A stretch of DNA of 64,000 nucleotides from positions 1 through 64,000 of the forward strand of contig NZ_BBIU01000014.1 of assembly GCF_000730645.1 (NCBI RefSeq), written 5' to 3'. The position numbers and the translations under genes are program-made. Shown piece after piece: positions 28,127 through 36,538 of this stretch. Source of the stretch: Pseudomonas parafulva NBRC 16636 = DSM 17004. Its GTDB lineage: Bacteria > Pseudomonadota > Gammaproteobacteria > Pseudomonadales > Pseudomonadaceae. Below the pieces are notes generated by a model that saw nothing but the letters and a program-made list of their open reading frames with translations, had not been told where the DNA came from and made no database searches. Positions within the stretch are counted from its first letter, which is position 1. Each line of letters starts with the position of its first letter.

Positions 28127-28828
28127 ATGATCGAACTCAGCACAGTCATTCAAGACATCCATGACACATTCCCTGATCGAAGCGTATGCTTCGCAACCAA
28201 GGACGTTCCTCTAGACATAGTACTACCTATAGGCTGGAGGGAGTTTGGGCTAAACCTTGGAAACAAACCCACATACCCCAACGGTTGGAGCTCATTTCTC
28301 AAAGAGTTTCCGTCAACGATTACACTATTCGAAAATTGCCTATTAGGTACAGTACTGCTACTAGGCGCCCATATTGAAATGGCATACGTTTTTCATGATG
28401 GAATCAATTTTTATTACTACCTGGGAGGAACGCCCATCAAAGAAGACTCCGTTGAGACCGTTAAGTTAAAACACCTTCCTCAGAGACTTCAAGACTTCTA
28501 TCGCGAAGTACACGATGGATATAATTTCTTTCCTGCAAGGTCAATGGGACCGCAGCGCATCTGTGACCAGATGCGCATTTCCGAATTAATTGATGATGAT
28601 AATAACCATTTTGCTAAAAATTGGACTACAGTTTTCAGCAACGGCGGAGGAGACTATGTAGCAGTAGACAGCAACAGCCATGATGCTGCAGAAGGGTTAA
28701 TATGGTGGCATGAAGAACCTGCAAATCCAGAACGCGGCATTGATATTTTTGAAGTCATGGATGCATGGATGGCGATATTCTCAGAGGGCATTCAGCCTCG
28801 GGAGCGAATACTCTCCACCCCCAATTAA
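28127..28828 (+). CDS. Putative immunity protein for the HNH effector
   Basis: The 233-aa product begins at ATG 28127 one base after the toxin stop, with a strong AAAGGAGA site inside the toxin 3' end. Tight coupling to a toxin gene and strongly AT-rich composition support an immunity role. The C-terminal part (GGDYVAVDSNSHDAAEGLIWW, then HEEPANPERGIDIFEVMDAW) resembles SUKH/SMI1-KNR4 proteins, a fold often paired with nuclease toxins, but the match is by eye and weak. No signal peptide is seen, as expected for a cytoplasmic nuclease inhibitor. Confidence 0.7.
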   Translation: MIELSTVIQDIHDTFPDRSVCFATKDVPLDIVLPIGWREFGLNLGNKPTYPNGWSSFLKEFPSTITLFENCLLGTVLLLGAHIEMAYVFHDGINFYYYLGGTPIKEDSVETVKLKHLPQRLQDFYREVHDGYNFFPARSMGPQRICDQMRISELIDDDNNHFAKNWTTVFSNGGGDYVAVDSNSHDAAEGLIWWHEEPANPERGIDIFEVMDAWMAIFSEGIQPRERILSTPN

Positions 28829-29058
28829 TTATAACTTCAAAAGTGGCGATACCGAGGGATCGGCTATTCCCCTTGTTTCGCCCCCGAACTCTTTCCACTG
28901 TGTCCCCTCACAATTTATAATCAACAACCACTAAAGTGGTATATTTAAAACCTGCATCACCCAACGTCATTTGTAACCGCTCCATGAACCCCACATTCAA
29001 AGCGCGAAGCTGATCCGCAATGCTTTGCTCCCGATCTTTTTCTGGAGCCAGCCCCGTC

Positions 29059-29418
29059 ATGATGCGACCCGACGCCAAAGTCGAAAAAGTCTATCTCTAC
29101 CCCAAGCCCGTCGACTTCCGAAAGTCGATTGAAGGCCTGGCCGCTCTGGTCGAACTGGATATCAAAGTGGCGGTGTTTGACCCCGTGCTTTTCGTGTGTC
29201 TCAACAAGCCGCGGAACCGCGTGAAGATCCTCTACTGGGAACGAAACGGCTTCTGCCTTTGGCTCAAGCGCCTCGAATCCGAGCGTTTCAAAACATCGCC
29301 AGACGCCACCGACGAGGCGATCATTCTGACCGTCCAGGAACTCAACTGGCTGCTCGACGGTTTTGACCTCTGGCGTAATCGTCCTCATCAGGTTTTGACG
29401 CCGCGCTACGTGGCATGA
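29059..29418 (+). CDS. tnpB: IS66 accessory protein TnpB
   Basis: The 119-aa product is a full-length IS66 TnpB (IS66 Orf2), with the diagnostic RPDAKVEKVYLYPKPVDFRK start and VKILYWERNGFCLWLKRLE core. It accompanies the TnpC transposase; its exact role is unclear. I start it at ATG 29059 because the family begins MMRPD or close to it. Confidence 0.9.
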   Translation: MMRPDAKVEKVYLYPKPVDFRKSIEGLAALVELDIKVAVFDPVLFVCLNKPRNRVKILYWERNGFCLWLKRLESERFKTSPDATDEAIILTVQELNWLLDGFDLWRNRPHQVLTPRYVA

Positions 29419-29436
29419 CCCGGTATAATCCGGGCC

Positions 29437-30069
29437 ATGATTTCTCTGCCCGATGACCTTCCTGATGATCCTGTTTTGCTCAAGCACTGTTGCTTGAGGC
29501 CCTCAATCGTCAGGAGGAAACCGCTCAGGCTTATCAGACTCACATCGTCGACCTGAAAGAACAGATCAAGCTGTTGCGTGACCGTCTGTTTGGACGCAAG
29601 TCCCAACAATCCGTGGAACCCAACACGCCACAGTTGGCCTTGTTCAATGAGCCTGAAAGCGAGCCAATGCCGTTGGTTGGCGACGCCGATGAGGAAGTCA
29701 TTGCACCCACAGTGCGTCGTGGCAAACGCAAGCCGTTGTCAGCCAATCTGCCGCGTATCGAAGTCATCCACGAACTGCCTGAACACGAACTGACCTGTGC
29801 TTGCGGTTGCCGCAAACATGCCATCGGGGATGAAACCAGTGAGCAACTGGATATCGTGCCGGTGCAGATCCGGGTCATCACACATATCCGCAAGATCTAC
29901 GCTTGCCGTGGCTGTGAGGCCGCACCGGTCACCGCCGACAAGCCCGCCCAGTTGATCGAGAAAAGCATGGCCAGCCCCAGCGTGCTGGCCATGCTACTGA
30001 CCATCAAGTATGTCGACGGTTTACCGTTGCATCGGTTTGAAACGGTACTCAGCCGGCACGGTATCGAAC
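29437..30069 (+). pseudogene. tnpC: IS66 transposase TnpC, frameshifted and truncated
   Basis: The gene begins at ATG 29437 (MISLPDDLPDDPVLLK), then changes frame at about 29485, where CAAATG-like sequence expected for the family reads CACTG; a one-base loss fits. From 29487 the other frame continues as TnpC (LLEALNRQEETAQAYQ, the leucine-zipper-like part, then CACGCRKHAIGDE and CRGCEAAPV zinc-type pairs, and LAMLLTIKYVDGLPLHRFE). Homology ends after the RHGIE segment, before the DDE catalytic core, so it cannot transpose by itself. Confidence 0.8.
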
Positions 30070-30125
30070 TCGTTGAAGCCATCACCCTTGTGGATCGGCT
30101 CCAGCATGCTCTGCCGGCCTTTCTT

Positions 30126-30296
30126 CAGCACAGCACGGCGCTGCGATGCTCGAACCACTGCGCGTACATCGCCTGAAAGATGTTCTGCTCCGTGAGGGTT
30201 TGGGTGTGGCGCTGATGCCGGCGGTGCATGAAGAGATTGGTGCCGTGGGCGATCAACTGCCGCGGTTCGTGGCGCAAAGCGCGCTTGAGGTAGGCC
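30126..30296 (-). pseudogene. C-terminal fragment of an unidentified gene
   Basis: Between the tnpC break and the tRNA cluster, a leftward frame of 56 codons ends at TGA 30126-30128 and is closed upstream by TAG at 30297-30299. Its third codon positions are strongly GC-rich, as in real genes here, and it reads AYLKRALRHEPRQLIAHG then HRRHQRHTQTLTEQNIFQAM. I do not recognise the family. It is probably a remnant left by the rearrangement that truncated IS66. The following 30300-30463 shows nothing further. Confidence 0.3.
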
Positions 30297-30463
30297 TACT
30301 TCGGGAGAAGTCACGAGGGAGCTGTGCTTTTACTTTCCAGCCCATCAATAGCGAACGTGCCACGACTTGCCACCCGCACACTTACGCCGAGTAAAAGACC
30401 ATCGCTATCCCCGAGGCTGTAATCCTTGCGGCTAGTTGGACCGGAATGGAATTGACTGAAACG

Positions 30464-30484
30464 AAAAAAGACGCCGAAGCGTCT
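30464..30484 (-). terminator. Terminator of the tRNA cluster
   Basis: Read leftward, AGACGC-TTCG-GCGTCT is a perfect 6-bp stem with a stable tetraloop, followed by six T. It lies about 48 bp past the last tRNA-Gly. Confidence 0.85.
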
Positions 30485-30531
30485 ATTTTCAAGGTCTTAC
30501 AGAACTCCATCGAACTCTGCAGACCCATATT

Positions 30532-30607
<76 letters not shown>

Positions 30608-30693
30608 AATGTGAAGCTTTACCGCTAATCGGCGTGAAGCGCCAGAACGGCCTTCACCACCACTGTACCGTGCGAACGCCACAGTATTTAAAC

Positions 30694-30769
<76 letters not shown>

Positions 30770-30772
30770 AAA

Positions 30773-30848
30773 TGGCGTCCCCTAGGGGACTCGAACCCCT
30801 GTTACCGCCGTGAAAGGGCGGTGTCCTAGGCCACTAGACGAAGGGGAC
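30773..30848 (-). tRNA. tRNA-Glu (TTC)
   Basis: The 76-nt gene has acceptor GTCCCCT / AGGGGAC, anticodon loop CTTTCAC with TTC, and an encoded CCA. It is immediately upstream of a tRNA-Gly. Confidence 0.97.
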
Positions 30849-30940
30849 ACACAACACTTTTCAGTGCACCAGCACATGAACCTCACGGTTCAGCCTGGGT
30901 TTTCTTTTCCTGCCGCGCCGCAAGGCGTTGCCGGAGAAAC

Positions 30941-31016
<76 letters not shown>

Positions 31017-31020
31017 AATT

Positions 31021-31096
31021 TGGCGTCCCCTAGGGGACTCGAACCCCTGTTACCGCCGTGAAAGGGCGGTGTCCTAGGCCACTAGACGAAGGGGAC
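31021..31096 (-). tRNA. tRNA-Glu (TTC)
   Basis: This is the first tRNA of the leftward transcript and is identical to the copy at 30773-30848. With the next tRNA-Gly it forms a Glu-Gly unit that is repeated at 30694-30848. Confidence 0.97.
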
Positions 31097-31419
31097 ACGC
31101 TGCTGGCATTGCTGCCTGCTTTCACTGCCTGCCGCGTTTCGCTGTGTGCTTTACGCTGCAAGTGGCGCGCATTCTATGGATGGTTCGGTGAGGCGTCAAC
31201 CCCTTTGTAGAAATTTATTTAAATCAATGACTTCCGGGTTTCCACAATGCCCTTGAAGCAGGGCCTGATGCGTGTACGTTGATTTTTTGGCGTCAGGTCG
31301 GCGTTAATGTGCCAGCATGCAGTTCTGGGGCAGGCTGCCGATAAAAGGGAACCCGGTCAGGGGGCCTCGCGAGCAGGCTCGCCCTACCCTATGGCAAACC
31401 TTTTCATGAGGCATACACG
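31097..31419. other. Intergenic region between tRNA cluster and rightward gene
   Basis: These 323 bp hold the tRNA promoter (31171-31199) and a REP-like inverted repeat GCGAGC-ag-GCTCGC (within 31364-31388, close to the common Pseudomonas TCGCGAGCAGGCTCGC palindrome). No gene is apparent. The promoter of the rightward gene at 31420 is not clear. Confidence 0.6.
31171..31199 (-). promoter_or_regulatory. Sigma-70 promoter of the tRNA cluster, GC-rich discriminator
   Basis: Read leftward, TTGACG (31194-31199) and TAGAAT (31171-31176) are separated by exactly 17 bp. The -10 is followed by GCGCGCC, a GC-rich discriminator typical of stable-RNA promoters under stringent (ppGpp) control. It sits about 75 bp before the first tRNA-Glu. 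Confidence 0.8.
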
Positions 31420-32187
31420 GTGACACCACTTCTGATCACACTGCTCATCGTGGCGGGCATCGCGCTGCTGATACTGATCGGCTACCTGAACAATGTCGTG
31501 GAGAACGGCAAGCTCGAGCGGGCCCGGATGAAGATCGAGCTGGCCGACCGCCTGCGCCGTTGCGGCGAGATCACCGAAACCTTCCCCGGCCAGTTCATGA
31601 CGCCAGGGCTGAAATTGCTGCTGACCCGCCTGGAGCTCAACCTCAACCAGCGCCAGCTGGGTGTGGACAAGCACAACGCCCAGCTCAAGGCCCGTATCGC
31701 AGAACTGGATGCCTTGATCGCACAAGGCGACAAGATCCCGGTCAACAACCCGCCCAACCCGATCCTGACCGAGGTCAAGGCCAAGGATGTGCGGTTTCTG
31801 CTCGAGGCACTGCACAACCAGATCACCCGCGCGGCGCAGGAAGGCTTCTTGCCTGCCCCAGAAGCCAAGCATTGGCTGAAGGAAATCCGCCACATTCTGG
31901 TGCTGCTGCATATCGAGTTCTTCAATAACCTGGGGCAACAGGCCCTGCAGAACGAACAGCCCGGCCAGGCGCGCCTGGCCTTCGAGCGTGGTGTGCAGTA
32001 CCTGCGCAAGCAGCCAGAACCCAAGCTATACGAAGAACAACTGACGTACCTGGAGAAACTGCTGGCCCGGGTGAACGCCCAGGTGCTGGACCAGTTGGCG
32101 CCTGCCGAGAACGAAGAGAACGAGCTGACTGAAGGCCTGAAGACCGACGACGAGGAAACCTGGAAGAAGAAGGCCATGTACGACTGA
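31420..32187 (+). CDS. Conserved membrane-anchored protein of unknown function
   Basis: The 255-aa product starts at GTG 31420; upstream ATGs are out of frame. An N-terminal transmembrane helix (LLITLLIVAGIALLILIGYL) is followed by a long, charged, mostly helical cytoplasmic part with repeated Leu-rich helices. A TPR-like segment (EFFNNLGQQALQNEQPGQARLAFERG) follows, and the C-terminus is acidic. A single anchor plus helical repeats suggests a scaffold or binding role, but I recognise no characterised family. It converges with msrC, with a GGGCGC...GCGCCC hairpin at 32203-32221 in the gap. Confidence 0.8.
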   Translation: MTPLLITLLIVAGIALLILIGYLNNVVENGKLERARMKIELADRLRRCGEITETFPGQFMTPGLKLLLTRLELNLNQRQLGVDKHNAQLKARIAELDALIAQGDKIPVNNPPNPILTEVKAKDVRFLLEALHNQITRAAQEGFLPAPEAKHWLKEIRHILVLLHIEFFNNLGQQALQNEQPGQARLAFERGVQYLRKQPEPKLYEEQLTYLEKLLARVNAQVLDQLAPAENEENELTEGLKTDDEETWKKKAMYD

Positions 32188-32240
32188 CCCCCATGCCTGC
32201 ACGGGCGCAGCGCTAGCGCCCAGTACAGGCGATTGGCCGG

Positions 32241-32723
32241 TCAGCAGTCTGTCAGTTCGAGGAAGATGGCGGCCAGGCGCTCAAGCCCTGCCTGGTCCGC
32301 TTCACTGAAACGCCCAATGGACGGGCTGTCCAGGTCCAGCACACCGATCAGGCGACCGTCCTTGATCAGCGGGATGACCAGTTCGCTGTTGGAAGCGCTG
32401 TCACAGGCAATATGCCCCGGGAAGGCATGCACATCCTCCACCCGCTGGGTTTTACCGGTGGCCGCGGCCGCGCCGCATACCCCCTTGCTGAACGGAATGC
32501 GCACGCAGGCTACCTGCCCCTGAAACGGGCCAAGCACCAGTTCCTGGTTGCGGTTCAGATAGAAGCCGGCCCAGTTCAGGTCCTCGACCTGATGGTAAAG
32601 AAACGCCGAAAACTGTGCGGCGTTGGCGATGAAGTCACGCTCGTCGGCAAACAGCGCCTGCACTTGCGCCGCCATCAGGGCATAGCCGTCCAGGCCCGTG
32701 CCAGTGGCTTTGAGGTCGATCAT
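32241..32723 (-). CDS. msrC: Free methionine-R-sulfoxide reductase (GAF domain)
   Basis: The 160-aa product is a single GAF domain with the fRMsr pattern: NWAGFYLNRNQELVLGPFQG, then CVRIPFSKGVCGAAA and GHIACDSASNSELVIPL. The three conserved Cys are the redox-active residues that reduce free methionine-(R)-sulfoxide in the cytoplasm with thioredoxin. The start ATG overlaps the stop of the upstream ATPase gene (ATGA), so both are translated from one mRNA. Confidence 0.9.
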   Translation of the reverse strand: MIDLKATGTGLDGYALMAAQVQALFADERDFIANAAQFSAFLYHQVEDLNWAGFYLNRNQELVLGPFQGQVACVRIPFSKGVCGAAAATGKTQRVEDVHAFPGHIACDSASNSELVIPLIKDGRLIGVLDLDSPSIGRFSEADQAGLERLAAIFLELTDC

Positions 32724-33610
32724 TTACTTTGCTCCAGCAATTGCAGCCCAACCCAGTAGCGGGCGAACTGATAGGCACAACGGCCATTACGGTTACCGCG
32801 GCCGGTCGCCCAGCGCACGGCGAGTATGTCGAGTTGTTCGTCACGCTGCCAGGCCAGGCCCGCAGGCCGCGCCAGCTGTTCGATCCAGTGCTCGACCACA
32901 TTCAGGAAGTGGTCCTGGGTAAACGGGTAGAACGAGAGCCACAGGCCGAAGCGGTCAGACAGGGCAATCTTGTCCTCCACCGCTTCGCTAGGGTGCAGCT
33001 CCCCGTCCACGCGCTTCCAGTTCTCGTTGTCGCTCTCTTTTTCCGGCACCAGGTGGCGGCGGTTGGAGGTGGCGTAGAGCAGCACGTTGTCGGGTGCCTG
33101 CTCCAGCGAGCCATCGAGCACGCTTTTAAGCACCCGGTAATCACCCTCCCCGGCCTCGAACGACAGGTCGTCACAAAACAGCACAAAGCGTTGTGGCAGC
33201 GCGTGCAGCAGTTCCACCACCCGAGGCAGATCGGCGAGGTGGTCGCGTTCGATTTCGATCAGGCGCAGGCCGGCCCCGGCGTGTTCGGCCAGCAGGGCAC
33301 GCACCAGCGAAGACTTGCCAGTACCGCGCGAGCCCCACAGCAGCGCATGGTTGGCGGGCAGGCCCTGGATGAACTGATGGGTATTGCGGCCCAGTTGCTC
33401 GCGTTGCTGGTCGACGCCGATCAGGTCGCTGAGGCGGATATCCAGGCTGACCTCAAGGGGCAGCAGGTAACCGCTGCGCCCGTCGCGCTGCCAGCGTGCG
33501 GCCAGGGTGGTAGACCAGTCGATAGCCGGGCGCTCGGCCGGCAACAGGGGTTCGAGGCGCGCCAGCACCGATTCGGCGCGGTCCAGGAAAGCGATCAAGC
33601 GGGCGTCCAT
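32720..33610 (-). CDS. DUF815-family P-loop ATPase
   Basis: I start at ATG 33610, which has an AGGAG site 6 bp ahead; a frame extension to 33646 lacks one. The 296-aa product carries a Walker A motif (GSRGTGKSS) and Walker B (FVLFCDDLSFE), plus YATSNRRHLVPE and the sensor-like SDRFGLWLSFYPF. This is the AAA-like DUF815 family, whose function is undefined. Coupling to msrC is conserved in appearance but the shared role is unknown. Confidence 0.85.
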   Translation of the reverse strand: MDARLIAFLDRAESVLARLEPLLPAERPAIDWSTTLAARWQRDGRSGYLLPLEVSLDIRLSDLIGVDQQREQLGRNTHQFIQGLPANHALLWGSRGTGKSSLVRALLAEHAGAGLRLIEIERDHLADLPRVVELLHALPQRFVLFCDDLSFEAGEGDYRVLKSVLDGSLEQAPDNVLLYATSNRRHLVPEKESDNENWKRVDGELHPSEAVEDKIALSDRFGLWLSFYPFTQDHFLNVVEHWIEQLARPAGLAWQRDEQLDILAVRWATGRGNRNGRCAYQFARYWVGLQLLEQSK

Positions 33611-33733
33611 GACGACTCCTGAAAAGGGGGGGGACAGACCAATCAAGCCTGAATGGGTGACAAGCCCACCAGCAGCCGAGGTTGATCGGCTATGCTTGCG
33701 CAGCGCAAGGCACGTACAACCGGCTCGGGACCC

Positions 33734-36046
33734 ATGGATATCAAGTTCACCAATCGCCTGTCATACAAGCAAGCCCGGTTGACAGTCCTGGTCGGCTTCA
33801 TCCTGGGAACATTGCTCAGTCTCATCCAGATCGGCATCGATTATGCCAGTGAGGACGCGTCGATCAACCGTGAAGTGCGCGCCCTGCTGCAAATCAGCCA
33901 CAACACCGCCTCGCGCATTGCCTACAACATCGATTCGGAACTGGCCCTGGAGCTGACGCGCGGGCTGCTGCAGTCTCCGGCAATCATCCGTGCACGCCTG
34001 ATCGACAACAACGAAACGGTGCTGGCAGACGTGGAGCGGCCGCGCCAGCAGGACCGTTACCGGCCGCTCAGCGACTTTCTGTTCGGCGAACAGCGCCAGC
34101 TGCGCGAGCGCCTGTTTCTGACCCACATGCCAGAGGAATACCTGGGCACGCTGTACCTGGACGTAGACACCTACACCTTCGGCCGGCGCTTTCTGGACCG
34201 GGCCGGCATCACCCTGCTCACCGGCTTCGCCCGCAGCCTGGTACTGACGGGCATCCTGCTGGCGCTGTTCTACATGATGCTGACCAAGCCCCTGGTCACG
34301 GTGATTGCTGCGCTCAGCGGCAGCGACCCGCGCAAGCCAAGGCAAACCCGCGTGCAGTGCCCACCCGGCCACGAGCATGACGAGATCGGCGTGCTGGTGA
34401 AAGTGGCCAACCAGCAATTCGTCAGCATGGCGACGGAAATCGAACAGCGGCGCACTGCCGAAAACCGCCTTACGCAGTACCTGAACGAGCTGGAAGACAT
34501 CGTCTCGGCACGCACCGACGAGCTCAAGGCCAGCAACAGCAGCCTGAGCCTGTCCAACCAGGAGCTGGAACAGGCGCGCCGCCGGGCACTGGACATGGCG
34601 CAGGCACGCGCGGCGTTTCTGGCCAACATGAGCCACGAAATACGCACCCCGCTCAATGGCATGCTCGGCATGATCGCCCTGGCCCTGGATAACCCTTCAC
34701 CGGAAGAACAGCGTCAGCAACTGGCCATCGCCCATGACTCCGGCAAGGTACTGGTGGAGTTGCTCAACGATATCCTCGACCTGTCCAAGTTCGACGCCGG
34801 GCAGTTGGAGCTGGAGCGCATCGCCTTCGACATGGCTTCCATGGTCGAGGACACGGCCAGCCTGTTGTCGCAGAACACTGCGCAAAGCGTGGAACTGACC
34901 TGCCTGATTGCCCGCGACTTCCCGGCCAGCGTGCTGGGCGACCCTACACGGGTGCGGCAGATCGTCAGCAACCTGGTGTCCAACGCACTCAAGTTCACCC
35001 GCTTTGGCCGCGTGGACGTGCACCTGGTGACCATCGTCGGCGGTGTACGCCTGGAAGTACGTGACACCGGCATCGGTATCCCCGAAGAGGCTCAGGCGCG
35101 GATCTTCCAGCCCTTCACCCAGGCCGGTGCCGGCATTACCCGCCAGTACGGCGGCACAGGCCTGGGGCTGGCACTGACACGCAACCTGTGCAAAGCCATG
35201 CATGGCCACTTGCATATCAAGTCCGAGCCGGGTTTTGGCAGCCGCTTTACCGCCGAACTGCCCCTGGTCGAATATGCCAGCGCCATCCAGCCGGTAGCTC
35301 TACACGGCAACGTGGCGGCACTCAGCGCCAGTGGCAGCGGGCTGCACGAACTGCTCGAGGGCCTGTTGCCCGGCTGGGGGCTGAGTTATCAACGGCATGA
35401 CGATGCCACCACCCTGCCGGGCAATATCGACCTGCTGATCGTCGACGACGTGCAGGCACTGGCTGCAGTGCGCAAGGCCATGCCAACCCCGATCCTGCTG
35501 GTGACCGCCTACGGCAACTTTCTACCCGGCGAGCAGGCCCTTGCCCTCGCCCCCCTGCACCAGTTGGCACGGCCACTGGCGCGGGCCGCGCTCTACCAGA
35601 CCCTGCGCCGCATCCTGCAGGGGCAGGAGGCCGAGCACCCCCTGGCCAGCCCCGCCGCCACCCCGGCACAAGGCCGGGCGCGCATCCTGTTGGTAGAGGA
35701 CAACCCGGTCAACCAGCTGGTGGCCAAGGGCATGCTGGCCAAGCTGGGCTGCCAGGTGCAGTTGGCCACCCAGGGGGCCGAGGCGCTGACCCTGCTGGAA
35801 CAGCAAGCCTTCGACCTGGTATTGATGGACTGCAACATGCCGGTAATGGATGGCTACGAGGCCACCCGCCACATTCGCCAGAGCGGGCGCTGGCCCAACC
35901 TGCCGATCGTTGCGCTTACCGCCAACGCCATGCCCGAAGAGCGCGAGCGTTGCCGTGCAGCGGGCATGGACGACTACCTGGCCAAGCCGTTTCGCCGCGA
36001 AGACTTGCAGGCACTGGTCGACCAATGGGTACCGATCAACGGCTGA
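33734..36046 (+). CDS. sagS: Hybrid sensor histidine kinase, SagS-like
   Basis: The 770-aa product (start ATG 33734; 33692 is an alternative) has two transmembrane helices flanking a periplasmic sensor of about 130 residues, then a coiled coil. HisKA follows with SHEIRTPLNG (His301), and HATPase has DTGIGIP and GGTGLGLAL. A degenerate receiver (NIDLLIVDDVQAL) precedes a full receiver with phospho-acceptor LVLMDCNMPVMDG (Asp699) and the KPF lysine. Length and neighbours (gpx, msrB, alaA, htpX) match P. aeruginosa SagS, which governs the switch to surface-attached growth through HptB and BfiSR; the role here is inferred. Its 3' end overlaps gpx by 11 bp, tail to tail. Confidence 0.88.
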   Translation: MDIKFTNRLSYKQARLTVLVGFILGTLLSLIQIGIDYASEDASINREVRALLQISHNTASRIAYNIDSELALELTRGLLQSPAIIRARLIDNNETVLADVERPRQQDRYRPLSDFLFGEQRQLRERLFLTHMPEEYLGTLYLDVDTYTFGRRFLDRAGITLLTGFARSLVLTGILLALFYMMLTKPLVTVIAALSGSDPRKPRQTRVQCPPGHEHDEIGVLVKVANQQFVSMATEIEQRRTAENRLTQYLNELEDIVSARTDELKASNSSLSLSNQELEQARRRALDMAQARAAFLANMSHEIRTPLNGMLGMIALALDNPSPEEQRQQLAIAHDSGKVLVELLNDILDLSKFDAGQLELERIAFDMASMVEDTASLLSQNTAQSVELTCLIARDFPASVLGDPTRVRQIVSNLVSNALKFTRFGRVDVHLVTIVGGVRLEVRDTGIGIPEEAQARIFQPFTQAGAGITRQYGGTGLGLALTRNLCKAMHGHLHIKSEPGFGSRFTAELPLVEYASAIQPVALHGNVAALSASGSGLHELLEGLLPGWGLSYQRHDDATTLPGNIDLLIVDDVQALAAVRKAMPTPILLVTAYGNFLPGEQALALAPLHQLARPLARAALYQTLRRILQGQEAEHPLASPAATPAQGRARILLVEDNPVNQLVAKGMLAKLGCQVQLATQGAEALTLLEQQAFDLVLMDCNMPVMDGYEATRHIRQSGRWPNLPIVALTANAMPEERERCRAAGMDDYLAKPFRREDLQALVDQWVPING

Positions 36047-36524
36047 GCAGGCGTTCGATGTCGGCTTCGAGCGCCTGAGGCTTGGTGGTGGGTGCATAAC
36101 GCACCACCTGGCCCGTGGCCGGGTCCACCAGAAACTTGGTGAAGTTCCACTTGATCTTCTGGCTGCCCAAAATGCCAGGGGCACGCTGCTTGAGTTCGAC
36201 GAACAGCGGGTGGGTGCCGGGGCCGTTGACCTCGACCTTGCGAAACAGCGGGAAGCTCACGCCAAAGTTGCGCTCGCAAAACTGCGCGATGTCCCGCGCC
36301 TCGCCTGGCTCCTGCTTGCCAAACTGGTTGCTGGGAAAGCCCAGTACCACCAGCCCACGGTTGCGATAGGCCTGCCACAGCTGCTCCAGGCCTTTGTATT
36401 GCGGGGTAAAGCCGCACTGGCTGGCGGTATTGACCACCAGCAGCGCTTTGCCAGGGAAGTCGCCCAGCTGCTTGTGCTCGCCGCCCAGGGTCACACAGGG
36501 AATGTCCAGCTTCAAAGCTGCCAT
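36036..36524 (-). CDS. Glutathione/thioredoxin peroxidase family protein
   Basis: The 162-aa product has the peroxidase motifs VNTASQCGFTPQ (peroxidatic Cys37), GFPSNQFGKQEPG and KWNFTKFLVD. It uses Cys instead of selenocysteine, as most bacterial members do, which often use thioredoxin. It reduces hydrogen and organic peroxides. I start it at ATG 36524. It lies 14 bp after msrB in the same leftward unit, a coherent oxidative-damage pair. Confidence 0.93.
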   Translation of the reverse strand: MAALKLDIPCVTLGGEHKQLGDFPGKALLVVNTASQCGFTPQYKGLEQLWQAYRNRGLVVLGFPSNQFGKQEPGEARDIAQFCERNFGVSFPLFRKVEVNGPGTHPLFVELKQRAPGILGSQKIKWNFTKFLVDPATGQVVRYAPTTKPQALEADIERLLSR

Positions 36525-36538
36525 GATCGGGGCTCCGT

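Larger units (their letters stand above)
29059..30069 (+). mobile_element. Decayed IS66-family element
   Basis: An intact tnpB is followed 18 bp later by a tnpC that has an early frameshift and loses homology after about 210 codons. The usual tnpA ahead of tnpB is not recognisable, and I find no terminal inverted repeats. It is therefore a remnant between the T6SS cargo module and the tRNA cluster. The 230 bp before it (28829-29058) hold only a short ACCACT-aa-AGTGGT hairpin and nothing else I can name. Confidence 0.75.

Noticed and set aside
30146..30394. 82-codon plus-strand frame resembling a LysR effector segment
   Set aside because: Its third positions lack the GC bias of local genes, while the opposite strand shows it; the likeness is probably chance.
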